A stretch of 7,765 nt of DNA, from the NCBI GenBank assembly GCA_946480545.1, contig CAMLKY010000078.1, forward strand, positions 1 through 7,765, given 5' to 3'. This document shows positions 6,657-7,765 of the stretch, in pieces (the stretch's first letter is position 1; the number at the start of each line of letters is the position of its first letter). Under the pieces are notes generated by a model. The model was not told where the DNA came from and did not search any database. It saw only the letters and a program-made list of their open reading frames with translations. Source of the stretch: an uncultured Acidobacteriota bacterium. GTDB lineage: Bacteria; Acidobacteriota; Blastocatellia; Pyrinomonadales; Pyrinomonadaceae. Made by a program: the position numbers and the translations under genes.

Positions 6657-6944
6657 ATGCAAAACTTTAGAAACCTCCGTGTGTGGCAACAGGCCCACGA
6701 ACTCGCGCTTTTAACTTACCGGATCACCGCTGACTTTCCGCGAGAAGAGATGTTTGGACTTCGGAACACGCTGCGGAGGACGAGCGTCGAGATACCTGCC
6801 TACATTGCAGAAGGTGCATTGAAGCCGAGCGATGAAGAGTTCTCGAAAGCCCTGTCAAGCGCGCTTGCTTTGGCAAGCAAGCTGGAGTACTACGCACTGC
6901 TCGTGGCCAAGATGCTCAACAAGCTCCGAGGGCAGATCGCGTAG
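6657..6944 (+). CDS. Four-helix-bundle protein (23S rRNA intervening-sequence family), shortened
   Basis: A 95-residue member of the S23/IVP family of small helical proteins, first known from intervening sequences in 23S rRNA genes; free-standing copies are common and their role is not established. The avd accessory protein of diversity-generating retroelements has a related fold, but no reverse transcriptase is present here. The family signature is clear: FRNLRVWQQAHELALLTYRI (helix 1), FGLRNTLRRTSVEIPAYIAEGA (helix 2 and the IPANIAEG motif, here with Tyr49 for Asn), and a helix 3 with SALALASKLEYYALL. Full-length relatives are about 115-125 residues. Here helix 3 (to about residue 84) runs straight into KMLNKLRGQIA, which resembles the usual C-terminal end, so about 20-25 residues seem missing. 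The start matches the family N-terminus. I see no clear Shine-Dalgarno or promoter. It ends exactly where the convergent dehydrogenase gene ends. Confidence 0.8.
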   Translation: MQNFRNLRVWQQAHELALLTYRITADFPREEMFGLRNTLRRTSVEIPAYIAEGALKPSDEEFSKALSSALALASKLEYYALLVAKMLNKLRGQIA

Positions 6945-6959
6945 TTACTTTCCGTAACT
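6943..6959. repeat. Small inverted repeat across two abutting stop codons
   Basis: AGTTAC (6943-6948) and GTAACT (6954-6959) pair around TTTCC. The repeat covers the end of the four-helix-bundle gene and the last codons of the convergent dehydrogenase gene. The 6-bp AT-rich stem has no flanking T-run, so it is at most a weak bidirectional terminator and may be chance. Confidence 0.25.
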
Positions 6960-7765
6960 CACTCTCCAGATCTTATCGGCGCCATCGTCGGTGATCAGTA
7001 GTGATCCGTCTGCCGCGACGAGCAACCCGACAGGTCGACCCCATACCTCGTTCGAGTTCTCATCCGGCAGCCACCCCGACAGGAAATCTTCGTAGCTATT
7101 ACCGATCAGTTTGCCGTCTTTGAACCGGACGCGGATTATCTTATAGCCGGTAAGTTTCTGCCGGTTCCACGATCCGTGAAGTGCCACGAACGCGTCGCCC
7201 TGATACTCCTTCGGAAACATTTTGCCCTGATAGAAAACTATTCCGAGAGCGGCTGAGTGTGAGGTCAAAAGTACGTCGGGGACGATCGAGCGCTTTACGA
7301 GGTCGGCTCCCTCACCCTGTCGACGTGGATCGACGTTCTGCCCGATATAAGAATACGGCCAGCCGTAGAACCCTCCGTCCTTCACTGATGTAATGTAGTC
7401 GGGTACGAGGTCGTCCCCAAGCCCGTCTCGTTCGTTGACGGCTGTCCAGAGCTCGCCCGTCTTTGGATTCCAGGCCAGCCCGATCGGGTTTCGCAGACCT
7501 CCCGCGTAGATCCGGTGATTTTTCCCGTCCGGATCGTAGACCGAAATCGCCGCCCGGCGCGGGTCGGCTTCGACGCTTACGTTGGTTGCGGAGCCGATCG
7601 AAACGAACATCTTTGAGCCGTCTGGAGAAAACAGAATGTTCCGTGTCCAGTGCTGGTTGTAGCCGCCCGGTGTTAGCTCGACGAGCTTTTCGGGCTCGCC
7701 TGCGGCGGCCGTCTGTCCGGACTTATATCTGAACCGCACGACCGAATCGGTATTCGCAACATAGA
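6945..7765 (-). CDS. Sorbosone dehydrogenase-like PQQ-dependent sugar dehydrogenase, C-terminal part
   Basis: The last 272 residues of a six-bladed beta-propeller of the soluble PQQ glucose/sorbosone dehydrogenase group (related to AA12 pyranose dehydrogenases). These are generally exported enzymes that oxidise sugars or aldoses with PQQ and calcium. The frame is open to the window edge and reads YVANTDSVVRFRYKSGQ there, the middle of a blade, so the GTG at 7739 is not the true start. The signal peptide and the first blades lie outside. Recognisable parts: FSPDGSKMFVSIGSATNV, AGGLRNPIGLAWNP, NERDGLGDDLVPDYITSV, DGGFYGWPYSYIGQNVDPR, HSAALGIVFY, DAFVALHGSWNR, WGRPVGLLVAADGSLLITDD and a normal C-terminus (KIWRVSYGK). 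The true substrate cannot be read from sequence and may be another sugar. The C-terminus appears intact despite the directly abutting neighbour. Confidence 0.88.
   Translation of the reverse strand, partial: YVANTDSVVRFRYKSGQTAAAGEPEKLVELTPGGYNQHWTRNILFSPDGSKMFVSIGSATNVSVEADPRRAAISVYDPDGKNHRIYAGGLRNPIGLAWNPKTGELWTAVNERDGLGDDLVPDYITSVKDGGFYGWPYSYIGQNVDPRRQGEGADLVKRSIVPDVLLTSHSAALGIVFYQGKMFPKEYQGDAFVALHGSWNRQKLTGYKIIRVRFKDGKLIGNSYEDFLSGWLPDENSNEVWGRPVGLLVAADGSLLITDDGADKIWRVSYGK

Noticed and set aside
6656..6666. Extended -10 promoter for the four-helix-bundle gene (TATG-C-AAAACT)
   Set aside because: Transcription would begin inside the gene, after its only plausible start codon, and the hexamer is a poor match.
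6657..6944. Avd protein of a diversity-generating retroelement
   Set aside because: No reverse transcriptase, template repeat or variable repeat is visible nearby, and the protein is shorter than typical Avd.
1..7765. CRISPR array, tRNA, rRNA, transposase, toxin-antitoxin or phage defence genes
   Set aside because: No direct-repeat/spacer pattern, cloverleaf, rRNA-like stretch or corresponding protein motif was seen on either strand.

Overview
The window looks like a chromosomal segment of a Gram-negative (diderm) bacterium with about 55% G+C. It encodes an LPS-assembly outer-membrane protein and a lipoprotein. The mix of genes, short leaders and TATGCTA-type extended -10 boxes would suit an Acidobacteriota lineage such as the Blastocatellia. 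That placement is inference from gene content, not a phylogenetic result.

Layout, left to right. (1) Bases 1-1634, minus strand: the first 544 codons of an lptD-type gene; its 3' end lies outside the window. (2) An 87-bp divergent intergenic region leads to 1722-3077, plus strand: a complete NtrC-class, sigma-54-dependent response regulator with no histidine kinase beside it. (3) Its 3' end overlaps by 16 bp the end of a convergent minus-strand gene (3062-3550) for a small lipoprotein of unknown function. (4) A 181-bp divergent region holds promoters for the lipoprotein and for a GT4 glycosyltransferase (3732-4814). (5) 4899-6572, plus strand: the large (TIM-barrel) subunit of an adenosylcobalamin-dependent acyl-CoA mutase. 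It resembles methylmalonyl-CoA mutase, but the two residues that set specificity are Phe and Gln, the isobutyryl-CoA mutase signature. Its B12-binding small subunit is not in the window. (6) 6581-6637: a long imperfect palindrome built from eight 7-bp units. (7) 6657-6944: a short four-helix-bundle (23S rRNA intervening-sequence family) gene that appears to lack about one helix. (8) 6945 to the window edge, minus strand: the C-terminal part of a sorbosone dehydrogenase-like PQQ sugar dehydrogenase, whose stop codon directly abuts the stop of the previous gene.

The genes do not form one pathway. Most are single transcription units in divergent or convergent pairs. lptD, the lipoprotein and perhaps the glycosyltransferase concern the envelope; the mutase belongs to branched-chain/butyrate acyl-CoA metabolism; the dehydrogenase is probably periplasmic sugar oxidation. 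The most unusual parts are the heptamer palindrome with its adjacent four-helix-bundle gene, the mutase specificity residues, and -10 boxes that sit very close to start codons, which suggests leaderless or near-leaderless mRNAs. I found no CRISPR array, tRNA, rRNA, transposase or phage gene.
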